DNA of 64,000 nt, taken from Bifidobacterium asteroides. GTDB lineage: Bacteria > Actinomycetota > Actinomycetes > Actinomycetales > Bifidobacteriaceae. The notes below the pieces were generated by a model. The model made no database searches, was not told the origin of the DNA, and was given only the letters and a program-made list of their open reading frames with translations. Location of the stretch: the NCBI RefSeq assembly GCF_019469425.1, contig NZ_CP048272.1, forward strand, positions 2,108,001 to 2,172,000. Direction: 5' to 3'. Each line of letters begins with the position of its first letter. The stretch's first letter is position 1. Shown here piece after piece: positions 17,917 to 26,331 of this stretch. The translations under genes and the position numbers were made by a program.

Positions 17917-19365
17917 TCAGTCCTCGTCCTCAGCCACGCGGGAGTGGCTGTAGATCATCTTCATGGAGCAGATGAAGAGCACCATGCCAGCGAGGATGAT
18001 CACGCCGCCGATCATGAAGACGTTGGCGTAGGTGGAGGCCAGACCGGCCTTGGTGCCGGCCAGGCTGCCCGAACCCATGGAACCGTTGGCCATCAGCTGG
18101 CCGAAGAGCGAAACGCCGATGGAGCCGGTGATGGCCTGCAGAAGATCATTGAATCCCAATACGCGTCCGGACTCCTCGGGCTCCACAGTCAAAGTCGCGG
18201 TGTCGACGATGGGCTGGTAGAAGAAAGAGGTGCCGAAGTAGTAGATGCAGGGCGCCACGGCCAGGGCCCAGATCTTGCCAGCAGGGATCAAGAAGGCGAT
18301 GGCGATCAGGCCGCCACCCATGCAGGCCAGAGCCAGGATCACGGAAGCCTTGCGCCCGATCTTCTGGATGACCGGCCCGGCAGCGAATCCCATGATGCCA
18401 GCCAGGATGATGGACCAGACCAGCAGGTTGGAGACCTTGGAGGAATCGATGCCGTACACGTTCAGACCAATGGCGTTCACGCCCGCGTTCAGGGTGTAGC
18501 TGAAGAAGTAGCCGACGAAGATGACGGTCATGGTCAAGGCGAAGGCCGGGTTGGTCAGCATCTTGGGAGTGATGAAGGGGTTCCTGGCCTTGTTGATGTA
18601 CACCACGAATGCAACAAGGGTCACGACGCAGGCAATGCCCCAGCCCCAGTTCATATCGGTGAAGAACATGGTCACCGAAGCGGCGAACAGTCCGATCAGG
18701 GTGAAGCCGACTCCGTCGATGCGCGCACCGGCGGCATGCTGGTCGGGCAGGTTCTTGGCCAGGACGGGAATGAAGAAGACAGCCACGATACCCACGCCGA
18801 AAAGCCAGCGCCAGTCAAGCAGGGTCATGTATCCGGCCAGGAAAACGCCAAGGGCGGCGGCGAAGCGGAAGACCGCGACGAAGACGCCGTACCAGAGCAC
18901 ACGCTTCTTCTTCTCCACATACTTGGAGACTAGGACCAGGAAGATGGAGCCGGAAACCTGCCAGCCGGCCGACTGCACCACGCGGGCCGCGATGACGATC
19001 CAGATGCTGAAGGTGCCGAAGCACCCCAGAATCGAACCCAGCACGAAGACGACCGTGCCCAGGATCATCATCTTCTTCAGTGAGACGAAATCACCCAGCG
19101 AGCCGTAGATGACGCAGACGATGCCCAGGACGATGCCCGGCAGGGAGGTGATCAGGGGCGCCAGATTCGCCTGGTTGAGCTGCTTGCCGATGTTCACGTA
19201 GATCATCCCGAAGGCCTGCTGCTGGAGCACGCCCAAGGTGAAGATGACCAGCACCACCGGAATGGCGATGCGTGCCATCTTGTTCATTTTCGCGAACTCC
19301 GGCGTACCCTCCTCAGGAACGGGAATGCCGTTCCTCTGCTCCTCGGAGACAGTTGACTCACTCAT
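17917..19365 (-). CDS. MFS transporter, likely nucleoside or base carrier
   Basis: A 482-residue permease with 12-14 membrane helices. The ATG at 19365 is chosen because AAAGGA sits five bases upstream and the protein then begins MSESTVSEEQ with a short polar tail before helix 1. Longer frames run into the nucleoside hydrolase gene. Family marks: GDFVSLKKMM between helices 2 and 3, RVVQSAGWQVSGS in helix 4, and an internal VIQKIGRKASV loop at the half-way point. It follows the nucleoside hydrolase by 40 nt in one transcription unit with the ECF genes, so a nucleoside, nucleobase or ribose substrate is inferred. Confidence 0.85.
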   Translation of the reverse strand: MSESTVSEEQRNGIPVPEEGTPEFAKMNKMARIAIPVVLVIFTLGVLQQQAFGMIYVNIGKQLNQANLAPLITSLPGIVLGIVCVIYGSLGDFVSLKKMMILGTVVFVLGSILGCFGTFSIWIVIAARVVQSAGWQVSGSIFLVLVSKYVEKKKRVLWYGVFVAVFRFAAALGVFLAGYMTLLDWRWLFGVGIVAVFFIPVLAKNLPDQHAAGARIDGVGFTLIGLFAASVTMFFTDMNWGWGIACVVTLVAFVVYINKARNPFITPKMLTNPAFALTMTVIFVGYFFSYTLNAGVNAIGLNVYGIDSSKVSNLLVWSIILAGIMGFAAGPVIQKIGRKASVILALACMGGGLIAIAFLIPAGKIWALAVAPCIYYFGTSFFYQPIVDTATLTVEPEESGRVLGFNDLLQAITGSIGVSLFGQLMANGSMGSGSLAGTKAGLASTYANVFMIGGVIILAGMVLFICSMKMIYSHSRVAEDED

Positions 19366-19405
19366 TTTTCCTTTAATTTCCTTTCGGTTCTTCTCAATGC
19401 GGAAG

Positions 19406-20329
19406 CTACTGGCGCTGGACCCGGCCGACCCTGTCGACAAAGGCGGAGCGGAATCCTTCCACATCCACGCCCACGCACACGCTGGTGTTGGGCTTGCCGC
19501 CCAGGATGCCGTCGTAATCGACCACCGTGGCGCCCAAGGTGAGAGGACTGGAGATCTCGACATCCACAAAAGCCTCGCGCATGGCGAACAGGTCGGGCTT
19601 GAGCAGGACCATTGCAGCCGAGGGATCGTACATCTTGACCCCCTCCTCGATATGGCCGCCGTCATAGGAGCGGAAGAGGGAGGCGACCATGCCGCCCACT
19701 TCACCGGCTGCATCCAGATCATCCAGGTCTCCGGCGACCAGATGGGCCTTGCGGCCGATATCCAATCCGACCATGACGATGGGCAGGCCGCTGCGGAAGA
19801 CCATCTTGGCAGCCTCAGGATCAACGGAGATGTTGAACTCACCATAGACCCCGATATTGCCGCGCTCCGTTGAGCCTCCCATCATGACGATCCGGTCGAT
19901 GTTGCCCTTGACCTCCGGGAAGGCAGCCAGCAGCAGGGCGATATTGGTCAGAGGACCCAATGTCAGAATAGTGACCGGCTCATCGCTCTCCAGAAGCACC
20001 CGCCGCTCCTCCAAGACCGCATTATTGGCGGTCAGCAGGCTGGCATCCGGCTCAGGAAACACGAAAGACCCCATCCCCGACTTGCCATGTGCCTCGGTGG
20101 CGAAGCGGTTGTCACGCATGAGCGGGGCCGCCGCGCCACGGGCAACAGGAATCCTCCTGCCCAGAAAAGTCAACAGCTTCAAAGCATTGCTGGTCGTATG
20201 CCCGATGCCCACATTGCCCGACACCGATGCAATAAGCCTGATGTCAAAAGCGGGCTCGTCCACCAGCATCGTAATCGCCGCAGCATCATCAATGCCAGGA
20301 TCCGTATCAATAATCAAAGGCTTAGCCAT
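19406..20329 (-). CDS. Ribonucleoside hydrolase (IunH/Rih family)
   Basis: A 307-residue cytosolic enzyme that cleaves nucleosides to free base plus ribose. Family marks are clear: the N-terminal calcium-binding cluster IIDTDPGIDDAAAI, the backbone motif VTILTLGPLTNIALLL, the MMGGS loop, and EFNISVDPEAA near residue 165. ATG at 20329 has AAAGGAG upstream and lies 34 nt after the ECF ATPase gene. Length is normal. With the ECF importer, the MFS carrier and the LacI-ribokinase fusion next door, it suggests a pathway nucleoside to ribose to ribose 5-phosphate. Purine or pyrimidine preference cannot be read from the sequence. Confidence 0.92.
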   Translation of the reverse strand: MAKPLIIDTDPGIDDAAAITMLVDEPAFDIRLIASVSGNVGIGHTTSNALKLLTFLGRRIPVARGAAAPLMRDNRFATEAHGKSGMGSFVFPEPDASLLTANNAVLEERRVLLESDEPVTILTLGPLTNIALLLAAFPEVKGNIDRIVMMGGSTERGNIGVYGEFNISVDPEAAKMVFRSGLPIVMVGLDIGRKAHLVAGDLDDLDAAGEVGGMVASLFRSYDGGHIEEGVKMYDPSAAMVLLKPDLFAMREAFVDVEISSPLTLGATVVDYDGILGGKPNTSVCVGVDVEGFRSAFVDRVGRVQRQ

Positions 20330-20363
20330 CAGTTCACTCCTTTTGCTCGTGCCGTATCCAAAC

Positions 20364-21182
20364 TCAAATTCCTGCCCTCGCTTTGACCCGCCAGACTGCA
20401 TCGACAAAGGCGGAGACCGTGAAGACCGTGCCGTCCAAGCCGACCTGCCGAGCCACCCGGGTGATGGGCGGAGGCGTCACATAGGCCTGCTTGAGCACAT
20501 CTTCCCGGTCGAAAACCTCCTCGCGGCTGCCGTCCAGCAGGACCCGGCCATGCTGCATAAGCACAACCCTGGGGAAATTGCGGGTGACGAACTTCATGTC
20601 ATGGGAAATCGTGATGCAGAGCTTGCCTTGGTCCCTCAGGCGGGCGATGATGGCAGCCAGCCGTTCATTGCCAGCCTTGTCCTGCCCGCATGTGGGCTCG
20701 TCGAAGACCACAGCACCCGTATCCATCATGAGGACGGAGCCGATGGCACAGAACTTCTTCTCGGTGGGACTCAAATCGAAAGGATGATCGTCCAGCCGGT
20801 CCGCCAGGCCCACCAACCCAGCCACCTGCTCCATACGTCGCCCTATCAGATCCTGACCAAACCCAAGCTGCCGGGGACCGAACTCGAATTCCTTCCGCAC
20901 ACTGTCCAGAAAAAGCTGATCATCGGGATTCTGGAAGACGTATCCCACCTTCCGGGCCCACTGGGCCGTGTCCGCCGCAGCCAGATCGATACCGTCAATC
21001 AAGATCCGACCACTGGTCGGTCTAAGGATGCCGTTCAGATGCTTGGCCAGGGTGGTCTTGCCGGCGCCGTTCTGACCGATCAGCGCCACGGGTCGGTCGC
21101 CTTCGAAGGTCAGGTCCACTCCGTCCAAGGCACGGTGGCCGTGCGGGTAGACGTACTCCAGATGCTGCAGGTCTATTCTCAA
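20364..21182 (-). CDS. ecfA2: ECF transporter ATPase 2 with atypical signature
   Basis: A 272-residue ATP-binding subunit of an energy-coupling factor importer. Walker A is GQNGAGKTT, the Q loop is YVFQNPDDQLF (typical of EcfA proteins), Walker B is AVVFDEPTCGQD, and the switch is ISHDM. The ABC signature is unusual: LSPTEKK replaces LSGGEKR/LSGGQ. In a heterodimer this would weaken one of the two ATP sites. It overlaps the previous ATPase gene by 4 nt and works with the EcfT and S subunits encoded upstream. Confidence 0.9.
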   Translation of the reverse strand: MRIDLQHLEYVYPHGHRALDGVDLTFEGDRPVALIGQNGAGKTTLAKHLNGILRPTSGRILIDGIDLAAADTAQWARKVGYVFQNPDDQLFLDSVRKEFEFGPRQLGFGQDLIGRRMEQVAGLVGLADRLDDHPFDLSPTEKKFCAIGSVLMMDTGAVVFDEPTCGQDKAGNERLAAIIARLRDQGKLCITISHDMKFVTRNFPRVVLMQHGRVLLDGSREEVFDREDVLKQAYVTPPPITRVARQVGLDGTVFTVSAFVDAVWRVKARAGI

Positions 21183-22027
21183 CGCAGCGCCTCCCGAATC
21201 GCGCGAACTGTCTGGTCCTCGCGTATGGGCAGACCTGACAGATCAAATCCTGCCTCCTCCAGACCCCTGCCGAGCTTGACATAATCCGGAATGTCAATCC
21301 CCCACTTCTTGGCCTCGGGATCGGTAAAGACCTCTTCGGGTGTGCCCAGGGCTCGGACCCGGCCTGCCCCCAGGACCATGACCTGGTCGGCGCATCTGGC
21401 GACCCGCTCCATATCGTGATCAACCATGACTACAGTGATCCCTTCCTGGTTGAGCCGCTTGACAATGTCGAAGATTTCCTCGCTGCCTAACGGGTCCAGC
21501 TGGGCCGTGCATTCGTCCAGAACCAGGATGTCCGGCTCCATGATCAAGGTCGAACCAAGGGCCACCCGCTGCACCTGTCCGCCGGAAAGCTCCAGAGGTT
21601 CCTTGTCGAGCAGATCCTCGATATGCATAAGAGCCGCTACCCGAGCCACCTTGGCATGCATAGTTTCACGTGAAACCCCATGATTGCCCAGTCCGAAGGC
21701 CAGCTCCTCGGCCACGGTCCCGGCTGTATAAGAGAGCTGATTGAAGGGGTTCTGAAAAACCAAGCCCACATGTCTGGACAGATCGGCAATGGTTGAAGTG
21801 GCTACGTCCCTGTCTTCAATCCGGACGCTTCCCTTGGATTTGCCTACGAAATAGTGCGGAATCAGACCGACCAGGGCGTTGCATAGGGTCGACTTTCCTG
21901 ATCCGTTGGCTCCGACGATGCAGAAGAAGCTGCTCTGCTTCACGCTGAAGCTCACCCGCTTCAACGTGGTTCGATCGGCGTCTCGGTATCTGAAGGAGAA
22001 GTCATTCACTCGTATGACCTCAGTCAT
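21179..22027 (-). CDS. ecfA1: ECF transporter ATPase 1
   Basis: A 282-residue partner ATPase. The ATG at 22027 overlaps the EcfT stop (ATGA) and has GGAGG upstream; longer frames run into EcfT. Walker A is GANGSGKST, the Q loop is LVFQNPFNQL, the signature is canonical (LSGGQVQRVALG), Walker B is ILVLDECTAQLDPLG with cysteine in place of the usual proline, and the switch is VDHDM. The C-terminal extension after GTPEEVF is usual for EcfA. It forms the ATPase pair with the degenerate-signature subunit downstream. Confidence 0.92.
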   Translation of the reverse strand: MTEVIRVNDFSFRYRDADRTTLKRVSFSVKQSSFFCIVGANGSGKSTLCNALVGLIPHYFVGKSKGSVRIEDRDVATSTIADLSRHVGLVFQNPFNQLSYTAGTVAEELAFGLGNHGVSRETMHAKVARVAALMHIEDLLDKEPLELSGGQVQRVALGSTLIMEPDILVLDECTAQLDPLGSEEIFDIVKRLNQEGITVVMVDHDMERVARCADQVMVLGAGRVRALGTPEEVFTDPEAKKWGIDIPDYVKLGRGLEEAGFDLSGLPIREDQTVRAIREALR

Positions 22028-22842
22028 GCCCGACCTCCCCATTGAATGGCCACGGCGATCAGGCCGGTGCGTGCGAGGCAGCCGAGCACCAGAGCCAGCA
22101 CCAGGAAAACAGTGAACAGGATGGTCGCCACGGTGTCGCTGCGCCGCCAAACCACCTGAAGATAGCTGGTCTGCCGCACCCCTCGGATACCGAATCCCCG
22201 GGTCTCCAGGGTCATCCCGCGCTCTTGCGAATCCGTCAGGGAGGAAAGAACCACCGGTCCAAGCAGGGGCAGGAAGGCCCGCGCCCGGGAAATCAAGCCG
22301 CCGCCAGTCTCCAGACCACGTGCATGCTGAGACTGCTCGATGACAGCAATCCTACGCTGCATCTGCGGAACCACATTCAGGCTAGCCAGGATCAAATAAC
22401 CGATTTTCGATGGCACGCCGATCTGTGTCAGAGCCGCAACCAGGCGACCCATGTATGTAGTTTTATTGGTCAGGTAGAAGGACCCCAGGAAAACCAGAAG
22501 GGTTACTACGATTTTGGCCGCATATAGGCTGCCTTCAAGGCCCAGTTCTGCGAATCCCAGGTCAAGAATGACCCTGGTGTTCCTCGGGCTGTAGCACCCC
22601 TGGATGAACAGCAGCATGAGCGTAACGGGGATGCCGAACCCGAGCATAACGCCGGAGAAGGGCCGAAGCACCCGAGCCAGAACAGCTGCGATAAAGAGCA
22701 TGACGATGATCCCCAGACCAAGGGTAAAGTCCGGCCAGACCAAGGTCGCCAGGCCCAAGGAGCACACGCCGGCGATCTTAGCCATGGGATGCATACGAGC
22801 AAGCGGGGAATCAGGAATCCCATTCGATGAGGGGCCAGGCAT
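22024..22842 (-). CDS. ecfT: ECF transporter transmembrane subunit T
   Basis: A 272-residue membrane protein with about five to six helices. It carries the two short A-R-G-type coupling motifs that grip the ATPases, QHARGLE and LETRGFG, separated by about 40 residues, as in EcfT. The start ATG overlaps the last base of the S-subunit gene and the end overlaps the first ATPase gene, so all four subunits are translationally linked. A dedicated rather than shared (group II) ECF module is suggested because S, T, A and A' are together. Confidence 0.92.
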   Translation of the reverse strand: MPGPSSNGIPDSPLARMHPMAKIAGVCSLGLATLVWPDFTLGLGIIVMLFIAAVLARVLRPFSGVMLGFGIPVTLMLLFIQGCYSPRNTRVILDLGFAELGLEGSLYAAKIVVTLLVFLGSFYLTNKTTYMGRLVAALTQIGVPSKIGYLILASLNVVPQMQRRIAVIEQSQHARGLETGGGLISRARAFLPLLGPVVLSSLTDSQERGMTLETRGFGIRGVRQTSYLQVVWRRSDTVATILFTVFLVLALVLGCLARTGLIAVAIQWGGRA

Positions 22843-23639
22843 CAGCGTTCAGACCTTTGGTTACGATCACTGTCCAAGTCCGCTGGGTCGCCTGTCAATG
22901 AGTCCCGATCGGATTCCGCAGCCTCGTCGACCTTCCCCAGCTGCGCTGAACTCTCCTGACTGGACGCTCCAGCCGCTTCGTGCCCATCCTCGTCTTCATC
23001 CTCATCCAGGTCGTCCAAATCGTCCAGATCGGCCTGGTCATCGCTGCCGTCCAAAGCGTACTGGCTCAGGAAGCGCTTGGGGATTCGACGCACGATCACA
23101 TAAGCGATCAGAACTGTGATTCCCTTGTCGATCAGATTCTCCAGCATGGAGGAGGAGAGCACAGAGATGACGATGTTCTTCACAGCCACCACCAGAGCAG
23201 CCGTGAGGATCGAAGTGCCGTTAACTCCGGTGGCGCCCCCGTAGACAAGTACGGTGATCAGAGAAGCGGTCACCGTGTTGACCAGAGCGCAGGCCAGCCA
23301 GACCAGGACGACACCCCAAATCCGTTTGAACAGTCCGGCCTTGACCATGTATCCGATCACCAGGCCGCACAGAACGCTGGAGAGCGCATAGGGCAGATAG
23401 ACCGGGTTAGCCACCAGAGCGAGGAAGACATTGGTCAGCAGCCCGCACAGGGCAGCCACCCAAGGACCGGACAGGCAGGCGATGACCGTGGTGCCGATCA
23501 TGTCCAGGAAAAGCGGCAGTTTGAGGGTAGAGCTCAGGGTCCCGCCGATGAGGTTGATGCCCACAGCTATGGGTATCAGCACCAAGGATTTTGTCGAGAA
23601 CTGAGCAGTGATTCCTCTCCACACCGAACGAATGCTCAT
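22842..23639 (-). CDS. ECF transporter substrate-binding S subunit with acidic tail
   Basis: A 265-residue membrane protein; about six helices fill the first 190 residues, with GINLIGGTLSSTLKLPLFLD near the start, a common S-subunit pattern. Residues 195-265 form a hydrophilic, very acidic tail (DDLDDLDEDEDEDGH) of a kind S subunits normally lack. It is the first gene of the operon. The neighbouring nucleoside hydrolase and ribokinase fusion suggest a nucleoside as ligand, but S subunits differ too much for the substrate to be read from sequence. Confidence 0.82.
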   Translation of the reverse strand: MSIRSVWRGITAQFSTKSLVLIPIAVGINLIGGTLSSTLKLPLFLDMIGTTVIACLSGPWVAALCGLLTNVFLALVANPVYLPYALSSVLCGLVIGYMVKAGLFKRIWGVVLVWLACALVNTVTASLITVLVYGGATGVNGTSILTAALVVAVKNIVISVLSSSMLENLIDKGITVLIAYVIVRRIPKRFLSQYALDGSDDQADLDDLDDLDEDEDEDGHEAAGASSQESSAQLGKVDEAAESDRDSLTGDPADLDSDRNQRSER

Positions 23640-23726
23640 AATCCGTACCGCCTTTGGTCCTTGAATGTCGATTTCTGCAGATGGCCGTCGCTCACAACCA
23701 GATCCGCATCACCGCTTTGAGAAACC

Positions 23727-23752
23727 ACTTTAGTAAACAACTTTCATTAACA
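23727..23752. promoter_or_regulatory. Tandem 13-bp direct repeat between divergent nucleoside genes
   Basis: ACTTTAGTAAACA is followed immediately by ACTTTCATTAACA (10 of 13 identical), 88 nt upstream of the S-subunit start and 139 nt upstream of the LacI-ribokinase start. Placement between the regulator and its likely target makes it a candidate operator, although LacI proteins usually bind palindromes rather than direct repeats. Confidence 0.35.
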
Positions 23753-23890
23753 GAGACTATCAATAGCTGCATAGGGTGTCAAATGCGAAACTTCTAACGA
23801 CGATCTCTCAGGTAAGCTTGATTCGCTAGATCCAGCAGGTCGACAAAGCCGTTCGCCGGAGCGTCAAAGAATAAGGAGAATGGGAACCCC

Positions 23891-25762
23891 ATGAACATCA
23901 AGGACATTGCCCAGCTTGCCGGCGTATCCACATCGACGGTCTCCAAGATCGTGAATCACAGGGACGCGAGCATCACTGCCGCCACGCGCGACAGGGTCCT
24001 TGAACTGGTCAGGAAGTACCACTACACGCCTTACGGATCCTCCAAGCCCAACACCACAACCTGGAGAATCGGGGTCCTGCTGAGTTCATCCATCTCCATG
24101 GACTCCACCTTGGACGGGATCATCCAGCAGGCACAAAAGTCGGGGTACGGCACCTTGGTTTTCAACAGCTATGGCGATCATGACCAGGAGGAACGCAACA
24201 TCCTGGCCGCTCTGGAGCATCAAGTAGATGGCATGGTCTGGGAGCCGATCGACCGCACAAGCCTGGCCTTGAAAAGCAAAATCGAGGCACGAGGGACTCC
24301 TGAGCTCACCATCGGGCCCCTAGGAGACGACAGGACTGCTCTCATGCCGTACGAGGAGGCCGCTTACAGTCTGACTGAAGAGCTGATCAAGCGCCACCAC
24401 ACCAGCATCGCCTGCCTGCTCTCGCCGGGCAGACGGACCCAGAGCTTCCTGCACGGTTATCGTCGCTGCTTGTTCGACCACAACATCCAATACCACACTG
24501 ACATGGTCATGAAAACCTTCGGTGAAGACCTGACCAGGGTGCTAGAGAACCGGCATGTCACTGGTGTCGTGGCATCTCACTATCACCATGCCCTGGAATT
24601 CCTTCAGTTCGTCGAATCCATGCATTATCGCCTGCCGCAGGACCTCTCCCTGGTCTCCCTGATGAACGACACCAACGTGCACCTACGCTACCCGGGCAGC
24701 CCCGAAATATCGTCCTACGTCATGCGCAATGCCGATTTCGGCGCCTACCTGTGCCGACGGATCATCCGCGCCATCGAACATGAGTCTGATTCGAGCGAGA
24801 CTTTCGAGCATGTCTTCGCCCTGGACGGCGAGAAAACCGTCGGCCAACCCCCGGATCAGCAATGCAAGAAGATCGTGGTGGTCGGCAGCATCAACGTAGA
24901 CACCTACCTGACTGCTCCTAGCCTGCCCAAGGCGGGTATGACCACCACGACCAGAAATTTCGCCTCCACACCAGGGGGCAAAGCCACTAACCAGGCGGTA
25001 GGCGTGGCCAGACTGCGGCATCAAGTCTCTCTGATCGGCAATGTCGGCAGTGATCCCGCCGCAGACTACATTTACAAAACTATGAGGCAAGCCCATGTGG
25101 ATGCCGCTGGTGTGCGCAGAGTCAGTGGGGCAGACACAGGCAAAGCCTACATCTTCGTCGACAGCAAGGGCGAGTCGATGATCTCCCTAGTAGCGGGCGC
25201 CAACGAATCCCTGACCCCGGACGACATCACCGAGCGCGACCAGATCTTCAGAAACACCGGCTACTGCCTGATCCAGACAGAAATCCCCATGGACACTGTC
25301 GCCGAGGCTTGCAGAATAGCCAAGCGCCACCAGGCCGCCACCATCGTCAAACCATCATCCTGCGACCACCTGCCTGAAGACCTGCTGGATTCGATCGACA
25401 TCCTGATCCCGAATCTGAACGAGTTGAACACCCTGATACCCGGACCAGGGTCGGTAGTGGATAAAGCGAGACAGTTCATTGACGGCGGGGTCGGCAAGGT
25501 CATCATCACCTTGGGTGAGCGCGGCTGCACCCTAGTCACCGCCAGCGGGCACAAGGACTTCCCAGCCCATGAGACCCGAACGATCGACGACACCGGCGCC
25601 AGCGATGCCTTCATCAGCGCCCTGGCCTCCTATCTGTGCAACGGATGTTCCCTGGACAAAGCCGCTCACATCGCCAACCTGGCCGCCAGCTTCAGCGTCG
25701 CCCACGAAGGAGTCATTCCCTCCCTGATCAACCGCCGCCAGCTCGAAGGCCTGATCGACTGA
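23891..25762 (+). CDS. LacI-type regulator fused to a ribokinase-like (PfkB) kinase
   Basis: A 623-residue two-part protein. Residues 1-55 are a LacI helix-turn-helix (MNIKDIAQLAGVSTSTVSKI). About 60-320 is the periplasmic-binding-like sensor domain, and a short Gln/Pro linker leads to a complete PfkB sugar kinase from about 330 (VVVGSINVDTYL, then PGGKATNQAVGVARL). The C-terminal kinase motif reads DDTGASDAF: the catalytic aspartate is present, but the second glycine of the usual GAGD is serine. A single uninterrupted frame rules out a misjoined pair. AAGGAG lies 12 nt before the ATG; a four-codon frame (23880-23894) ends on the start codon. It is divergent from the nucleoside operon, so it may both regulate it and phosphorylate the ribose released. 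Confidence 0.88.
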   Translation: MNIKDIAQLAGVSTSTVSKIVNHRDASITAATRDRVLELVRKYHYTPYGSSKPNTTTWRIGVLLSSSISMDSTLDGIIQQAQKSGYGTLVFNSYGDHDQEERNILAALEHQVDGMVWEPIDRTSLALKSKIEARGTPELTIGPLGDDRTALMPYEEAAYSLTEELIKRHHTSIACLLSPGRRTQSFLHGYRRCLFDHNIQYHTDMVMKTFGEDLTRVLENRHVTGVVASHYHHALEFLQFVESMHYRLPQDLSLVSLMNDTNVHLRYPGSPEISSYVMRNADFGAYLCRRIIRAIEHESDSSETFEHVFALDGEKTVGQPPDQQCKKIVVVGSINVDTYLTAPSLPKAGMTTTTRNFASTPGGKATNQAVGVARLRHQVSLIGNVGSDPAADYIYKTMRQAHVDAAGVRRVSGADTGKAYIFVDSKGESMISLVAGANESLTPDDITERDQIFRNTGYCLIQTEIPMDTVAEACRIAKRHQAATIVKPSSCDHLPEDLLDSIDILIPNLNELNTLIPGPGSVVDKARQFIDGGVGKVIITLGERGCTLVTASGHKDFPAHETRTIDDTGASDAFISALASYLCNGCSLDKAAHIANLAASFSVAHEGVIPSLINRRQLEGLID

Positions 25763-25787
25763 ACGGCCCAGGGGCGAGTACGATCGG

Positions 25788-25811
25788 AAGGCCGTGATTG
25801 TCCACGGCCTT
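25788..25811 (+). terminator. Hairpin after the LacI-ribokinase gene
   Basis: A perfect 9-bp stem (AAGGCCGTG at 25788-25796, CACGGCCTT at 25803-25811) with a 6-nt loop begins 26 nt after the stop codon. No long T run follows, so efficiency may be modest. Confidence 0.6.
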
Positions 25812-26331
25812 GCTCTGACTCAAGCTGAACGCTTCCATGTTCTCTGACTGGCCGTGCCAATCACCAAGGTCTGCGGTCATGGCCCCGTCTCGGTCTTTTA
25901 AACAGCATCTCGGTCTCATCACTATGGATTCCACAGCAGCTGTGCCATTCGCCGTCATGTTTCTTTCGAGTTTCATGACCAGCATGGCGCTTCACATTGG
26001 CGTGTATTCACAACCATTGCGGGTTCCGTTAAGCCGAAACTCCATCGTGGCGATCTCACTGTTCTCACTTCTGTGGCATGGTCTGACTTCATGTGTGCGT
26101 AAACGTTGGATCCGACAGGGCCGCATGCGTCCCATCACGATGGGCCCCTATAATTTTATAGGGCACAGAATCCGGAATGGGAGCCATTGATGGCTGCAGC
26201 TGTTCTGGCTTCGGTGCCAACCGCAATACCGCCGATGGTCGCACGGGAATATGTCACTACGGGAGTTGCAGCAGGTGCGGTAAGGGACTGATCTCAAAGG
26301 TGAATCAACCAATTGAAAGGGTACTGAATCA
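25812..26331. other. Long leader region upstream of the first GH31 gene
   Basis: 520 nt with no supported gene; the short frames found match no family. It contains a double palindrome at 26131-26163, listed separately, and presumably the promoter of the GH31 gene. Confidence 0.5.
26131..26163. promoter_or_regulatory. Two adjoining palindromes, candidate operator
   Basis: CCCATC-AC-GATGGG (26131-26144) is followed directly by CCCTATAA-TT-TTATAGGG (26146-26163), a perfect 8-bp dyad. They lie 168 nt upstream of the GH31 start. The second resembles a protein-binding site or an AT-rich promoter core more than an RNA terminator. No regulator gene is adjacent, so the binding protein is unknown. Confidence 0.4.
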
